Positions 45,571 to 58,018 of a stretch of 64,000 nt of DNA are shown here, piece by piece. Source of the stretch: Notospermus geniculatus. Its lineage: Eukaryota > Nemertea > Pilidiophora > Heteronemertea > Lineidae. The notes under the pieces were generated by a model. That model had not been told where the DNA came from. It saw nothing but the letters and a program-made list of their open reading frames with translations, and searched no databases. The stretch spans positions 580,216-644,215 of the forward strand of contig NMRB01000027.1 in NCBI GenBank assembly GCA_002633025.1, in the 5' to 3' direction. The position numbers were made by a program, and so were the translations under genes. Positions within the stretch are counted from its first letter, which is position 1. Every line of letters starts with the position of its first letter.

Positions 45571-45795
45571 CTGAACATATCGCGCTTACATGTAGCTTCG
45601 TCACTGTGACTTACTTCTGCCAGAAGTTTATAGACCTTATCTTACTTTTGGCTCCACAAAAATTCCCATCGACAAAAACATACCGCGTTTACAGCCTCGT
45701 CATTGTGACTTATTTCTGCCAAAAATTTACGAGACCTTATCTTACTTTTGAGTCTACAAAAATTCTCATCGACAAGACGTACTCGACGTTGTGAC
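45571..45795. repeat. Internal direct repeat of about 105 bp (two units)
   Basis: GTGACTTACTTCTGCCAGAA, then CCTTATCTTACTTTTG and ACAAAAATTCYCATCGACAA occur twice. Also in copy 2 (55821-56045), so it predates the duplication. Confidence 0.8.
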
Positions 45796-46627
45796 ATTTT
45801 GTAGTAATTCATATTTCTCGGGCGAAGATCACATCCGGGTTTTCTGGTTAATACTGGAGGACTGTGAAAGGAAATGCATTGTTTGTAAGAAACAATTCTG
45901 AAAGCCGAGAGAGAAAGCACTACAAAAGAGGTTTTTCCCACACAAACGTATCGCACAAGATGAGTATTTGACATTTTCCTTCGGAAACGCGAGCAATTTG
46001 CCTGGTAACTGGGAATGTTTGGAAAAGAACGGTTCTGTTTGCATTCCCTTTCCTGTGCATGGAGAAGAAAAGAGATTCAAACGTTCGTGAATAGATGAAT
46101 TATGGAGACAATTCCTTGTCTGGGCTCCAATGGCTAATAGACACAGTGAATTACACTTCATCAAATCATGTCTAGCGTTCCACCTCTTCATCATTACCCG
46201 AACGGCTACACACCACACGGCCTCGACTATTTCCCTATTTCATTATACTTATAGAAGGAAAGCAATCTCGAAGTGTTTGCCTACACCAAATGGCCCTGAA
46301 ATCGGACGGGTGAACCGCGCAGCCTGACATACGATGTATACACGCCTTGCAAAACCTTTGCAAAAACAATTCTCTGCCGCTTTTTTACACTTTTTAAACG
46401 GTGGTGACTAGGAAATTGATTACTCAGCAGATTATTCATAAGGCTACGAAAAAGACATAACTTCAAAGATATCCATTTCATTCACTGCTTTCTCTTTGTG
46501 CCATTTCTTCTCGTTGGTGTAATAGGCAACGGATAAGGTCAAACAAAGAGCATTTGCTGGCCCGCGATGATTTACCGCATGGTGCTAAGATTACATTGAA
46601 CCACACGACGTACGGATACGCCCGTTA

Positions 46628-46848
46628 AGCCTAGGTCACAAATCCACCGGGCCCCGCACGATTTTCCCCACCCAGCGGCTTGCCGTGGATTTTAGAGACT
46701 GAAACTCGGATCTAAGATGAATTATGCCGAAATCGCCTAAATGGATAAGCGGAAATTAGACTGAATCAAACTGGGCACCGTAGAATTTGGCCAAAATGTC
46801 TGTTTTTACTCGCCGTACGGGCCCCGGAGTGGATATGTGACCTAGGCT
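46628..46848. mobile_element. MITE, AGCCTAGGTCACA family, TTA duplication
   Basis: AGCCTAGGTCACAAATCCAC in, GTGGATATGTGACCTAGGCT out; TTA at 46625-46627 and 46849-46851. Confidence 0.9.
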
Positions 46849-47551
46849 TTATCAAAGGCTTCACAAAAGGTTCGCGACCGTGGAACCATTAATCGGCGTG
46901 TCCGTATACCGTGTAGCTTTATGTAAAGGCAGCCTGAAGACCGAATTTGCGTTCGTGAAAAACAAGTGTCATTTGCAGCGTTTCTGCAATACACCTCCAC
47001 GGAAAGTCAGCCATGTTTATCTCAGAATGAGGCCAAAGTTGGAGAAACAATGGGTGAGGTCAAATGCTATTAATAGTCAAATGTCTGGCGTTTAGAATTT
47101 TGTACAGCAAAATGTATTACGTTAACACTAACCTCTACAGGTTAACCAAGTGTTCCACAGTCGAGTGGACAAGTGTTTAAGTAATTGAGAGGATTTGCAG
47201 CCATGTTGTTTTTGCCCATGTGCTGCTTTTCTTGCTGGTAGCCGAGTGTGCTATTAATAGTACCAATGACTTGCAGCCTCGTTCTGGATAAACATGGCTG
47301 ACTTCCCGAAAAACTGTATTGTTAATACATGTATTTGAGATGCCCCCTCCCCCCTTTAAGAATAGTATCACTTTAATTTGAATGTAATCTGCTCTAGTCC
47401 TTAGAGCGTTTAGAAGATTGGATTTCAATTGGAAATAATAATGGAGATGTTTCCGATTATACACGTATCAGAACTCGATCGCCATATGTCCATATGAAAA
47501 GCGACATGAGAGAACACATCTCGTGTATTTGTAAATGTACATGTATCAATA

Positions 47552-47699
47552 GGGAGGTTAAGAAATCAGACGATAACGTAAACGTTAACAACAACGTTAT
47601 TTTGTACCGAAAATGCAAATATAAAATCTGGTGAAAGTGTAGTATGAAAAATGACGTTGTCGTAAAGTTTGCGTTTATCCTTTGATTTCTTAACCTCCC
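47552..47699. mobile_element. MITE, GGGAGGTTAAGAAATCAGAC family
   Basis: Member of the 10586 family; flanks ATA/TAA. Confidence 0.85.
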
Positions 47700-47752
47700 T
47701 AATATGCATAATGCGTCTTTACGTTGCACACTCCAATTGCAGATTGACATTA

Positions 47753-47886
47753 GGGAGTTTAGAAATCAAACGATAAGCGTAAACTTTTCGACAACGTTAT
47801 TTTCCACCAGATTTTATATTGCATTTTGGTACAAAAATAACGTTGTCGTTAACGTTCACGTTTTCCGTTTGATTTCTAAACCTCCC
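47753..47886. mobile_element. MITE, GGGAGTTTAGAAATCAAACG family
   Basis: Second member, 53 bp after the previous one. The pair is kept in copy 2. Confidence 0.85.
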
Positions 47887-48964
47887 TATTATCAATTATC
47901 TTGCGTTAAATGTTTCTAAACCTGCCGCAGCGACGGCTATTACCTTGATTTTCATTGTCTCTCTACTGCCCTTGCAATAGGAAAAAAATGTATTTTAAGA
48001 AAAAATCATTAAAGTCATAAGTAAAAAACGTGGGCGAGTCACTTTTTCATCTTAACATCAAAATCGGTCCCTTTTCAGTCTACATCCTCTCAGATATCAA
48101 AAAGACCACCCGATAAATGTCGTTCATCGCAACAAAATTGTTGGAACAGAGGCAAAAGGAAAGGAAACCGAAGCATTAGATTTCTGGTGAAACTAGATGC
48201 CTTGTCTGAACTGATATGGAGTACTCCTTTTCAAGGCCACACTGCACGACGTGTGTCTTTTTTACTTTTTTGGGATTGTGGGCTACCAATAACAACATCA
48301 TTGGTTTTTCAGGTGTTTTCGTGCTTTGAATTGAGAGAGATATTTACAGCATACCCTTGATCCTGTCGAAGGTATCGCATTCTGAACATTCACTGCACTA
48401 ATTACCGTTTTATCGAGAGGATAGTGTGCATTCGGATGCAGAGTCCATGGTGTGACCGTAGAACCGAACTCTGCGTGGAGTTCGAGGTACAGAGCGAAGC
48501 TCGGAGCATCCGCACACCCCACACGTGGATACCGGAAACATGGCACGTACGGCATTCAAACCCGTTCATTGGATTTCGCCATCGAGTGCGTGGCTGGGCA
48601 ATTTTAGAATTTCACTCACGTTGCTCTAGCGCCCCATCCATCATACAAAACAAATATTAATCACGTTGAATTTTGATTACTTCGCATCGCTGCGGATTCA
48701 TGACATCATCATCAACGATTTGACAGATTACGCAATCAGTAATGGGATGAGGCAAATTATCCTTTAACAAGTACATTTGAAATTGAAACCGGTAAAAAAG
48801 ATTGTGAATTAAAGGAATTTTTCTGATGTGAAATAGTCTAGCCTGACATCGAGGTGAATCTGGGGCTGAAATGAGGCAAGGTCAACATTAGTCGATGTTG
48901 TCGTCAGAATAGTATGTACGCATTAGAAGGAATCACACCATCCTTTGAAAGGAACCCACCTACT

Positions 48965-49388
48965 CTTCATTCCACTTTCGAATGGCGCGATGATACATGT
49001 AGCTCCGTAACGGCTGGCTCAAATTTGACACACCACACATCAATCGATTTGTCATTTTGCCGCTACAGCCATCATCACTGTCATTTTTCCTAAAAACGTG
49101 ACATAAAAAAGTTCTTTCACCAACAGCAGTTCGGGTTTACGGCCAAAATGGCGGGGGCCATTTTGAAATGACCCAATGCATCGCGCACGTGTAAACTGCA
49201 CTGAACATCATGGCGAAATGAAATGGGTTTTGAGAAAGGGATCCGTTATGACGGCCTTACGGGAAAAATGAAGATAGCAGAAAGATACCGACAAGAAAGA
49301 CAAGTCAATTGATGTATGGTATGTCAAATTAGACCCAGCCGTTACGGAGCTATCGTTCATAAACCTCGCGCCACTCGAAAGTGGAATG
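48965..49388. mobile_element. 400-bp foldback, GATTGGCGCGAGG family
   Basis: Complete apart from divergence at the left; carries an ACATGT at 48995-49000 not present in copy 2. Confidence 0.8.
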
Positions 49389-49454
49389 GAGTCGACTAAG
49401 TCTGATTTTTGAATGATACACATGTATTTCGAAAGGGCATCTACCGATTAATGC

Positions 49455-49930
49455 GGCGTATAAGAAATGCCATCAGCCTTTTACAAATACACACTGACGT
49501 GTCAACCCATCGAGATTATAACATCAATCAGCGGTTATTAATTGATGAAAATGTGGGAGGAATTGTGAAATTAGTCGTGAGCAAGAGGTACCATGATATT
49601 ATAGCAGTGATAATTCCCGCTGAAGGGAATCATGATGTAAGTAGCCGAAAAATTGTCCAAGGTGTTGGTGAGGTAACTCAATTTGATGGTAAGATTGATC
49701 GTGGATTAGAAAGTCAGCTAACGCAATGGCGTTTTTTCATCCTGAGGCATTACACCCACTGGTTATACTCCAGTCGAATCTGGGGTTGCAATGCTGATAA
49801 ACAATGTACACTGGCCAGCAACCTCAGTGCAATGGTGGATTCCTGGCTTTTCATGTACAATATTTTTTTGTCGTTGGCTTCTATCACCCCGTCACTGGTT
49901 CACGTTGCAGTGCATATATTCTTGATATAG
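49455..49930 (+). other. Open frame conserved in both copies, function unknown
   Basis: A frame including SLLQIHTDVSTHRDYN and KLVVSKRYHDIIAVI is kept in copy 2 (60785-61046). There a G-to-T change makes a stop after GKIDHGL. Of the few differences, two are silent. A good donor-like GTAAGT lies at 49638. No domain is recognised and no acceptor is convincing; it may be an old exon or chance. Confidence 0.2.
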
Positions 49931-51236
49931 CTTACAAAGCCCAGAACAACGCGACCTCAGAACAAGGGCTTATCGTCCATGACATGTGGAATGTTGTTGT
50001 TGTACATGTGTTACACACAGACAAGAGCTTAGTGAACAAATTGCGACATTTCTTCATGCAGCAATTACACTTTACTAGATTATTCCCGTCACCATCTCGG
50101 CTAATTTCACGAATTACTCGGGTTTCCATGGGATGACCCTCCGAAGTCGAGTTCCATTCAACACACGTACACACTACGTCCACTCCAAGTCCAAGCAGAC
50201 CTTCGTAAGGTTTAAGCTCGAGTACGGATTAGGAGCGACTCAAATTTACTTTGCATCGTTCTTTTCACATTTGCTGGCTTTGAAACGTTGGATCCTTGCC
50301 ACGGACAGGTTCGGAGGGAGGAGGAAGTGCAATTTATTGAAATTGACATGTGCGGAAAGGACGCGAGGATGTTGTCATAAACTGCACATAATCCGATTAG
50401 AGTGAGAATTTTAACTTTGGGTCATTAGCTAGGATGTGGAAAATCGTGAAAAAAATGTTCGTGTCATTGATCGTTTTTGTAAAGCATGTCCGAAAATCTG
50501 CCGAAAATTACTGAGCATTGGCAAGAATTCACTCAAAACTTGGTTATTTTCCAGTACGAACGCGAAGCTGCACATGTCTCCTCAACAGCCCGTTGTACGT
50601 GGGGTGTGTCATCCAGATACAGCAGCGGTATATATGTACCGCGGAAACGGGAAAGTCGAAAATGGTGAATTACACAACTCATTTCCTCGCTAGGCGCCGC
50701 TGGTGAAAAAGTGGTAAGAGAATCGGCGATATGGCGCGACATTTCTGCGAAAAAAATAGCCTTAGTCCTATGCTGAAGAAACTAGCCAATCTTCACGAAG
50801 AAACTCGATATTCTCGAGGGCATTAGCGTTGACGAAAGAAGGTATAGTTGACGCATAGACCACGTCATAGTTTTGGTAGGCAAATGTCAGATAGTTAGTC
50901 AGTCTGTCTGGGAGCCAGTTGTATTGTCTTCAAATTTTATGATAACGCTTTTAGTTACTTGACTTCTTTGGCTGCGGGGCGAGACCGCTTCTTCTTTTTC
51001 TGATGCAAATATCCCGCGCAATATTTGCCGCTGATCAGTCGCAACAAAAGCTAACCTCCTGTCGAAGTGCGCCTGATTGCGTGCAGTTTCTTGCTTTCCG
51101 TTAATTTCTCGTTTCCTTCAACCCCAGGATGAAGGGTAAAGGAAGATGAGTTAGCAAATGGACAGGCCATTGTGTTCCGACTACAAAGATACATGTTGGA
51201 CAAAAGACCTTTTATCGCCTAGTAATTGGGCAGTGT

Positions 51237-51641
51237 GTGTACGATTCCCCCGATGAGAGCATTAACGTCAGCGACACAAAAGGCCTAAAGCTCACGGAAA
51301 TCCCGTCGAGATCACCGCTGTCTGTGGGCGAAAACCTTCAATATGAGCTACCTCATGCTTGCGAGGTTTATGTCAGCGACACGGCCACCAGCACAGAGCA
51401 ACCAGATGACCTCACTGAGACTGAGATGGATCATCTTGCATCTGTTTTTTTGTTGTTGGTACATGTATGTTACACACGCAATCCAACTGAGGGGTTAGGA
51501 TTCCAGCTTGATCACTCTTTCAAGAAAGGCCTGAAACAGATATCTACTTATTTCCTTGGTCTTGAATATCGGAGAAGTACCTGGCGTAAAGCGAAGCGCA
51601 CATTTGCGACAAAACTCAATGCGTTAGGGGTATTTTTTTAA
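51237..51641 (+). other. Open frame in copy 1, disrupted in copy 2
   Basis: A 134-codon frame (SDTKGLKLTEIPSRS, later LDHSFKKGLKQIS) ends inside a MITE arm. Copy 2 has a 9-base insertion and a 14-base deletion, the latter breaking the frame. Not recognised; probably non-coding. Confidence 0.2.
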
Positions 51642-51702
51642 ATCGACTGACCGGCTGAATGACGAGTTGATAGCGTTGGGTCAGTCGACTTAAAGCACCC
51701 CT

Positions 51703-51945
51703 AGCCCAGTTCATACTTCGACGCACGATCATCGCCGGCGACCGACGCGCTATCTTGCGTTCGACGCCATCCCCATCGTGCGATTTGGTCGGCGTCCGAT
51801 CGCGAAGCTGTAATTACATCAGTCATTTCATAACAGGTCGCCGTCGCTAAAGTACGCTGGACTATGAATCAATTCCGCGAAGTCGGTGTCCAGATTTGAT
51901 CGCGCTTTGCACGCTGATGGTCTTGCGTCGAAGTATGAACTAGGC
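51703..51945. mobile_element. MITE, AGCCTAGTTCATACTTCGAC family
   Basis: AGTTCATACTTCGACGCACG in, TGCGTCGAAGTATGAACTAG out. Related copies in 63341-63730 and 63735-63971. Confidence 0.8.
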
Positions 51946-51985
51946 TTAACACAGCAGACACACCAAAATGTTCCTTCCAGGGCGC

Positions 51986-53081
51986 TAGCGCCATTAACAT
52001 CTTTAACGTTCGCATCCCCCAACAAATTGCCCGTGTCAATATAGAGCTATTCTCAGTATCCGATTGAAGTGCCTCTCCCTAAATCAGCAGGCTTTTAGCA
52101 ATTAGCATACGCCATTCGATTAGAGATTTGATAGAAGGCGGAACCAACAGAAGATTCTGTGTACCATTCGTTCCCGTATCAGTGGCGGCCATGCTACCAA
52201 CGCATCGACGACGGACTCAAGTACCTCAAAATCCATCTCAAGAGGCTTTGCTTCCAGTATTGAGTGGTCAGGAGTGGCTGATACACGTCCCCCTCCTCAG
52301 AGGGTAATACAATTGAGGAAATATCTCCCAACATCACCACTATATATAGCAAACGAAGTTCTCTCTAAATTGAATACAACCCTGATGACTGGCTCCAGGG
52401 TGTATAGCCTACTACAAGCATCTCCCTTCAATAAACGTCAATCCCCATGTTTTCTTTTCGTACTACTTGTATTTCTAATTATGTCAATCTTTTGTGCATT
52501 TCTTTATACATGTATTCAATAATATCGCTATTTTCAATAATATTGATATTTTGAAAAAATTGTAAAACCCGCTCTAATGTCAACAGACGAGCTTAACGGA
52601 CAATGTGCAGACTTCTTTTACAATAAAATACACTAAAAAGTAAATAATTAACGTCATCTTAACTTAAAGATCGCCCAACGAACTATATCTTGTTGCTGAA
52701 GCTTGTAAAATCAATGGTAAACAGTTTTGCACTTTAACAAGAGTTGCGAGACCCGAGGCGTCAACAGAACAATGTGAAAGTAGGCTACATGTATTACTTA
52801 TAAGGCAATCTCTAAGAAATGGAACGTGGGTCGATGAAGACTGGCTGAGTTGTGTTTAATTATGAACTCTCGAGTTAAATTTAGACTAAACGAAAGGGGA
52901 GTTGTTCATCATTCACACACTGTAAAAACTCAAAAATTAAGAAATAACGTACCGGTACAATAAAAAGTCCTTAACTCATCAGTTAGAATACATGTAACTG
53001 TCGCTCTGTGGAGCGTCACGGAAAAATAGCGAGACTGGACGATTTTCAAGATGTTTGAAAGTCACCTGCTGGTCCCTTTCG
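51986..53081. other. No gene recognised
   Basis: No supported feature. Confidence 0.4.
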
Positions 53082-53258
53082 TACGAAAGCCCAGAAGGCT
53101 CATGCGAAATTCAAAATTCGACTGCGAAATTCAGAACTTTGAATTTCGCAGTCGAGTTTTGAATTTCGCAGTCGAGTTTTGAATTTCGCAGTCGAGTTCT
53201 GAATTTCGCAGTCGAATTTTGAATTTTAAATTTTGCATGAACCTTCTGGGCTTTCGTA
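53082..53258. mobile_element. Foldback element, TACGAAAGCCCAG ends, 21-bp tandem interior
   Basis: Same ends as 37260 and 40578, but the interior is about four tandem units of TGAATTTCGCAGTCGAGTTT. CTTTCG (53076-53081) recurs at 53277-53282 after an intervening (ACATGT)3, so the 6-bp duplication is intact once that scar is discounted. Confidence 0.85.
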
Positions 53259-53275
53259 CATGTACATGTACATGT

Positions 53276-55134
53276 ACTTTCGCGATGAAAATTGCCAGAG
53301 TCGACATCCTGATAGGCACCTCATTTGCTGTATATGACGTCTTTCAAGAGCACACGTAGTAGAGACGGGTATGTCCACACCCTACTTACGAAGGACAAGG
53401 AAGGTCTTTCACGAGGTGTGCCCCTCGCGAAAGACGCCGCAGGATAATGGCGTGAGCAAAAACCTTTCCTTGACAGTAACTTAACAATTTTTCTACATTT
53501 TGTCAAAATGTTTTGCACGTCACATCAAACAGTATTTAGGGGGTGATTCAAAATTGGTCACCCAAGAAAATGGGGCAAAATTTAACTTTGAAATGATCAC
53601 AAAGATTTGTGCCATTGATTTTCCAAAAATTAAATGTAGTATTTGATAATATAGACCTTTAATTATTAGTTTCTCCATCTGGGATGTACAGTGTACACTC
53701 ATTTGAAGGAGGGTATCAAAAAATATTGAGCTTACATTGTTCCAGCAAACTATCGTTCCGTCCGACACCAAAACTACTTTCTGCTGTCAGACTTTAAAGG
53801 GTTAATAGATCATTTAGTTTGCAGTGCCATAATTTAGAGCTCCATGATACCTAGACCACAGAGTAGTCTCTACATCTGACGATTTAAGAGACTACTGTCG
53901 CCCTCTTGATTCTGGCTGTGATTCGTCGGAATACGTCCAATCAGAATACGAATCTTCTGTGATGACGTATCGGCGGCAGGTATTCCCCCAAAGAAGCCAA
54001 GTTTCCAAGATGGCGTCTGGCGTCCAACATTTCTCGCTTCGAACATTCAGCGAGGTAGTGCAACGAATGTCAGCGAGATAAACACTCAGTGACCTATCCC
54101 AGCGATGTTTTGTGTCATTAGCTAAACATCCTGGGGATAGTCCGTTGAAGAAACCACCCTGCTATCTCATTTCGACTCCTGTAGCTTGCCGTTAGAGCGC
54201 TGCACACAGATGTACACGATGTAGGCATGATGTACAGGTCTGCTAACTGATGCGCGCGCATCCTGCCTGGTAGGAATTCCGACCACACTTCCGGTTTCGA
54301 GACCCCGACACCAGTTCCTAACGTGCTGCACGGTGGAACTGGATACCGGTTTACATGATACCCAGATCTGACATGAATATTGTAGAGTTTCAAGAAACAG
54401 CCTTTCACCAGTAGACAAAAGAATGGTGAACATTTTCTGGTGTCGGACGGAACACTTTTTGAAACACACCCTAGGCCTGTGGTTCAACTTCAGATCAAGA
54501 ACGTCGACATAAGTATCCAAAAATAGCGTTATTTCGAAAATGACTCGTCAAAGGAGTACTCGTTCTTTTTTTGGCTCACCCGATATATATAGAACACACA
54601 GAAACAAAAAACATGCAATCATTTTTCGTCAGCTACGAATTGGATGAATAATGAACTTTACACCCACTATTCCGACGATTTAAGAAATGAAAATCACGGT
54701 CATCAAAGACTTACAATATGAATCAATTCTTCCTACGTTTTTTCTGACGCCAATTTCATTTGTCACTTGTTCATCGCCCATGTTTACGCCACAGTCAGAC
54801 ACAAAGCGACCAATCAAACACAGCGTTGCAAAACTATATGGTCGACACCGTAGCCACAAAACGATTCAGTTGATGTATAGGATCCGAGTGGGATGTTGAT
54901 AATTTAGTGTGATGCGCGGCTAATAGGTGATTATTTGCTGAACTTTCAAAGGTTATTGTTGCTAAGGTTGGATATGAGCGGCAGACTGGATAGGTGTTGA
55001 TTTCAGTGCGGGTTTCCTCAGTTCTCGTCAACTTGTGGTAAGATATACGGGCGAAAGGAAAGAATTGAAAAGTCGTAAGACCTCGCAGCCAGTTAGTACA
55101 GATAATCATCTGGAAGTAAAGAGTGTTTCATTTA
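53276..55134. other. No gene recognised
   Basis: About 1.9 kb with no supported gene or repeat. Confidence 0.4.
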
Positions 55135-55233
55135 TTTTTGACGCCTCCGACAATGTGTGCCAATTCAGAAATGACCGAAGAGTCAATGTTTGCAGCGCAA
55201 CTGTCGCCGGGCTAATTAACTACAATGTAGTAG

Positions 55234-55409
55234 CAGGCGCGGATCCAAGGGGGGGCAAACCCGGCCCGTGCCCCCTCTATTTTGTGGAAAATCTTCAAAA
55301 TTGACCGGGAAATTTCGGAATTTTGAAAAGGTGTTAAAATTTGACCGAGGTTTTCCATGATGTGCCCCGGCTGTGCCCCCTCTTTCCCGTGATTCTGGAT
55401 CCGCCCCTG
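55234..55409. mobile_element. hAT-like MITE, complete
   Basis: CAGGCGCGGATCCAAGGGGG in, TCTGGATCCGCCCCTG out; flanks share AGTAG. Confidence 0.8.
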
Positions 55410-56877
55410 AGTAGTGTGACCTCTCGCCGGGATTTTCGTACACACGGGTTTGACACGGGTCTGGAAAAACACGGTATTTCTATGTAGTGTAACCACGGCC
55501 AGTGTCTCAGCAAAACTTCTAGGCTTTTCTAAACATATTAATCCTCTATTTATGGTTGAATTGTTATGGAGTATCAAACAGTGTTCATCGCATCCATCGT
55601 TGAAATACTGTGACCGATTCGCACCTTCATTTATATGCTCGTGAGCAAGACGCCGTTGGTTCTCACAGCAGACGGGGCTATAATTCTTGCTTGCTGCTTT
55701 CCTCTAAATTGCTAGCAAAAGGAAGAAAGTTTACCTCAGGTTCTGCGGCTCTACGAAAGGAACAGATCGGCGAAACCAAACATAGCCTTCATGGCAAGAC
55801 CGTGAGATTCGAAAGATCGACTGAACATATCGCGCTTACATGTAGCTTCGTCATTGTGACTTACTTCTGTCAAAAGTTTATATACCTTATCTTACTTTTG
55901 GCTCTACAAAAATTCCCATCGACAAAAACATACCACGCTTACAGCCTCGTCATTGTGACTTATTTCTGCCAAAAATTTACGAGACCTTATCTTACTTTCG
56001 AGTCTACAAAAATTCTCATCGACAAGACGTACCCGACGTTGTGACATTTTGTAGTAAATCATATTTCTCGGGCGAAGATCACATCCGGGTTTTCTGGTTA
56101 ATACTGGAGGACTGTGAAAGGAAATGCATTGTTTGTAAGAAACAATTCTGAAAGCCGAGAGAGAAAGCACTACAAAAGACGTTTTTCCCACACAAACGTA
56201 TCGCACAAGATGAGTATTTGACATTTTCCTTCGGAAACGCGAGCAATTTGCCTGGTAACTGGGAATGTTTGGAAAAGAACGGTTCTGTTTGCATTCCCTT
56301 TCCTGTGCATGGAGAAGAAAAGAGTTTCAAACGTTCGTGAATAGATGAATTATGGAGACAATTCCTTGTCTGGGCTCCAATGGCTAATAGACACAGTGAA
56401 TTACACTTCATCAAATCATGTCTAGCGTTCCACCTCTTCATCATTACCCGAACGGCTACACACCACACAGCCTCGACTATTTCCCTATTTCATTATACTT
56501 ATAGAAGGAAAGCAATCTCGAAGTGTTTGCCTACACCAAATGGCCCTGAAATCGGACGGGTGAACCGCGCAGCCTGACATACGATGTATACACGCCTTGG
56601 AAAACCTTTGCAAAAACAATTCTCTGCCGCTTTTTTACACTTTTTAAACGGTGGTGACTGGGAAATTGATTACTCAGCAGATTATTCATAAGGCTACGAA
56701 AAAGACATAACTTCAAAGATATCCATTTCATTCACTGCTTTGTCTTTGTGCCATTTCTTCTCGTTGGTGTAATAGGCTACGGATAAGGTCAAACAAAGAG
56801 CATTCACTGGCCCGCGATGATTTACCGCATGGGGCTAAGATTACATTGAACCACACGACGTACGGATACGCCCGTTA

Positions 56878-57098
56878 AAGCCTGGGTCACAAATGCCACC
56901 GGGCGCCGTACGATTTTCCCCACCCAGCGGCTTGCTGTGGATTTTTGAGACTGAAACTCAGATCGAAGCTGAATTATGCCGAAATCGCCTCAATGGATAA
57001 GCGGAAATTAAACTAGATCAAACTGGGCACCGTAGAAATTGGCCAAAATGTCTGTTTTTACTCGCCGTACGGGCCCCGGAGTGGATATGACCTAGGCT
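56878..57098. mobile_element. MITE, AGCCTAGGTCACA family, extra copy
   Basis: Sits immediately left of the copy orthologous to 46628-46848, sharing the TTA at 57099-57101. It differs from its neighbour at many sites, so it is a separate insertion rather than a fresh tandem duplication. Confidence 0.8.
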
Positions 57099-57101
57099 TT
57101 A

Positions 57102-57315
57102 GCCTAGGTCACAAATCCACCGGGCCCCGCACGATTTTCCCCACCCAGCGGCTTCAGTCAAGAGACTGAAACTCGGATCTAAGATGAATTATGCCGAAAT
57201 CGCCTAAATGGATCAGCGGAAATTAGACTGGATCAAACTGGGCACCGTAGAATTTGGCCAAAATGTCTGTTTTTACTCGCCGTACGGGCCCCGGAGTGGA
57301 TATGTGACCTAGGCT
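57102..57315. mobile_element. MITE, AGCCTAGGTCACA family
   Basis: Counterpart of 46628-46848; TTA on both sides. Confidence 0.85.
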
Positions 57316-58018
57316 TTATCAAAGGCTTCACAAAAGGTTCGCGACCGTGGAACCATTAATCGGCGTGTCCGTATACCGTGTAGCTTTATGTAAAGGCAGC
57401 CTGAAGACCGAATTTGCGTTCGTGAAAAAAAATTGTCATTTGCAGCATTTCTGCAATACACCTCCACGGAAAGTCAGCCATGTTTATCTCAGAACGAGGC
57501 CAAAGTTGGGAGAAACAATGGGTGAGGTCAAATGCTATTAATAGTCAAATGTCTGGCGTTTAGAATTTTGTACAGCAAAATGTATTACGTTAACACTAAC
57601 CTCTAGAGGTTAACCAAGTGTTCCGCAGTCGAGTGGAAAAGTGTTTAAGTAATTGAGAGGATTTGCAGCCATGTTGTTTTTGCCCATGTGCTGCTTTTCT
57701 TGCTGGTAGCCGAGTGTGCTATTAATAGTACCAATGACTTGCAGCCTCGTTCTGGATAAACATGGCTGACTTTCCGAAAAACTGTATTGTTAATACATGT
57801 ATTTGAGATGCCCCCTCCCCCTTTAAGAATAGTATCACTTTAATTTGAATGTAATCTGCTCTAGTCCTTAGAGCGTTTAGAAGATTGAATTTCAATTGGA
57901 AATAATAATGGAGATGTTTCCGATTATACACGTATCAGAACTCGATCGCCATATGTCCATATGAAAAGCGACATGAGAGAACATATCTCGTATATTTGTA
58001 AATGTACATGTATCAATA

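Larger units (their letters stand above)
45385..51985. repeat. Large direct duplication, copy 1
   Basis: Collinear with 55634-64000. Unique parts differ by roughly 1-3% by eye. It lacks five insertions present in copy 2 (extra AGCCTAGG MITE, 58121-58345, 59734-60066, 60498-60784, 61546-61790). Confidence 0.92.

Noticed and set aside
55216-55577. Minus-strand frames of 75-121 codons
   Set aside because: They lie in the hAT-like MITE and the end of another element; a similar frame at 44.5-44.9 kb is the duplicated copy of the same element.
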